This document shows, piece after piece, positions 63,847 to 64,000 of a DNA stretch of 64,000 nt. The position numbers and the translations under genes are program-made. This DNA comes from Rugamonas fusca. GTDB lineage: Bacteria; Pseudomonadota; Gammaproteobacteria; Burkholderiales; Burkholderiaceae_D. The notes below the pieces were generated by a model. The model made no database searches and was not told the origin of the DNA. It saw nothing but the letters and a program-made list of their open reading frames with translations. Location of the stretch: positions 124,001-188,000 of the forward strand of contig NZ_JACEZS010000009.1 in assembly GCF_014042365.1 (NCBI RefSeq), given 5' to 3'. Each line of letters starts with the position of its first letter. Position 1 is the first letter of the stretch.

Positions 63847-63852
63847 ATTATA
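63847..63852 (-). promoter_or_regulatory. -10 hexamer just upstream of the DUF2946 gene
   Basis: Minus-strand TATAAT ends six bases before the ATG at 63840, so the start of transcription would fall at or near the start codon, implying a leaderless mRNA or a start two codons later. The -35 is weak (CCGGTT at 17 bp). Confidence 0.4.
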
Positions 63853-64000
63853 GCAGCGCGGTGTCGCCCAACCGGGCGCCACAACCATCGCCGGATCAAG
63901 TGGGCGCCGATCCGGTCTTGCCTTCGTCCGGCATTTGGTGTGTTTATGCTAACCACGGCGGACCATCGGGGCGCGGGCGTTCGATTGCCCGCCACCGTGT

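Noticed and set aside
63889..64000. Gene at the right edge of the window
   Set aside because: No frame with a start site or recognisable product was found in the last 112 bases.

Overview
The window is chromosomal DNA from a GC-rich, Gram-negative bacterium. The gene set points to a free-living betaproteobacterium of the Oxalobacteraceae type (Massilia, Duganella or Janthinobacterium relatives): MexEF-OprN-like and EmrAB-like efflux operons, a dadA/Lrp pair, an Anbu gene cluster, NHEJ genes, a TonB-dependent receptor, and many c-di-GMP and histidine-kinase genes. This placement is inferred from gene content and style; no 16S rRNA gene is present. There is no prophage, insertion sequence with a transposase, or CRISPR array. 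The mobile-looking DNA is limited to short REP-like hairpins and one MITE-like unit.

Layout. 1-3.4 kb: end of a creatininase-family gene, a secreted YncE-type beta-propeller, a cysteine-dioxygenase-like cupin and an orphan periplasmic binding protein. 3.5-6.3 kb: HDOD protein, dadA, and a divergent Lrp-family regulator with a good Lrp box between the last two. 6.4-8.0 kb: an unrecognised TerB-like/coiled-coil/membrane protein, then a 28-bp-stem hairpin. 8.1-12.7 kb: a marR - MFS - outer membrane factor - HlyD efflux operon with stop/start overlaps. 12.9-14.2 kb: two secreted proteins. 14.3-21.7 kb: a block of kinases and response regulators, with one GGDEF protein and a small FPASDP-motif protein. 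21.7-22.7 kb: a candidate small RNA and three nearly identical tRNA-Arg(ACG) genes. 22.8-25.6 kb: a GGDEF-EAL membrane protein.

25.9-30.6 kb: an FMN-dependent 2-hydroxyacid dehydrogenase, small secreted proteins, a GST, and a DUF1326-DUF2182 pair. 30.6-32.5 kb: a 2-hydroxyacid dehydrogenase with a LysR regulator, divergent from 32.7-39.8 kb, which holds a 66-aa membrane protein, an alpha/beta-hydrolase-fold protein lacking its serine nucleophile, and a MexEF-OprN-like RND efflux operon. 39.9-44.1 kb: the four-gene Anbu cluster (ATP-grasp, alpha-E, transglutaminase, Anbu peptidase). 44.3-48.3 kb: a small Ala/Lys/His-rich exported protein, then ligD and ku converging 5 bp apart. 48.5-55.9 kb: two diguanylate cyclases, a sensor kinase and a REC-PAS-GGDEF-EAL protein. 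55.9-59.1 kb: a DUF885 peptidase and two unrecognised proteins. 59.1-63.8 kb: a minus-strand operon of DUF2946 protein, TonB-dependent receptor, BNR-repeat protein and TlpA-like thioredoxin, which looks like a metal (possibly copper) uptake or handling unit.

Most gene pairs are tightly packed with ATGA/GTGA overlaps. Starts were chosen by Shine-Dalgarno spacing, signal peptides and family length; uncertain ones are flagged in the entries.
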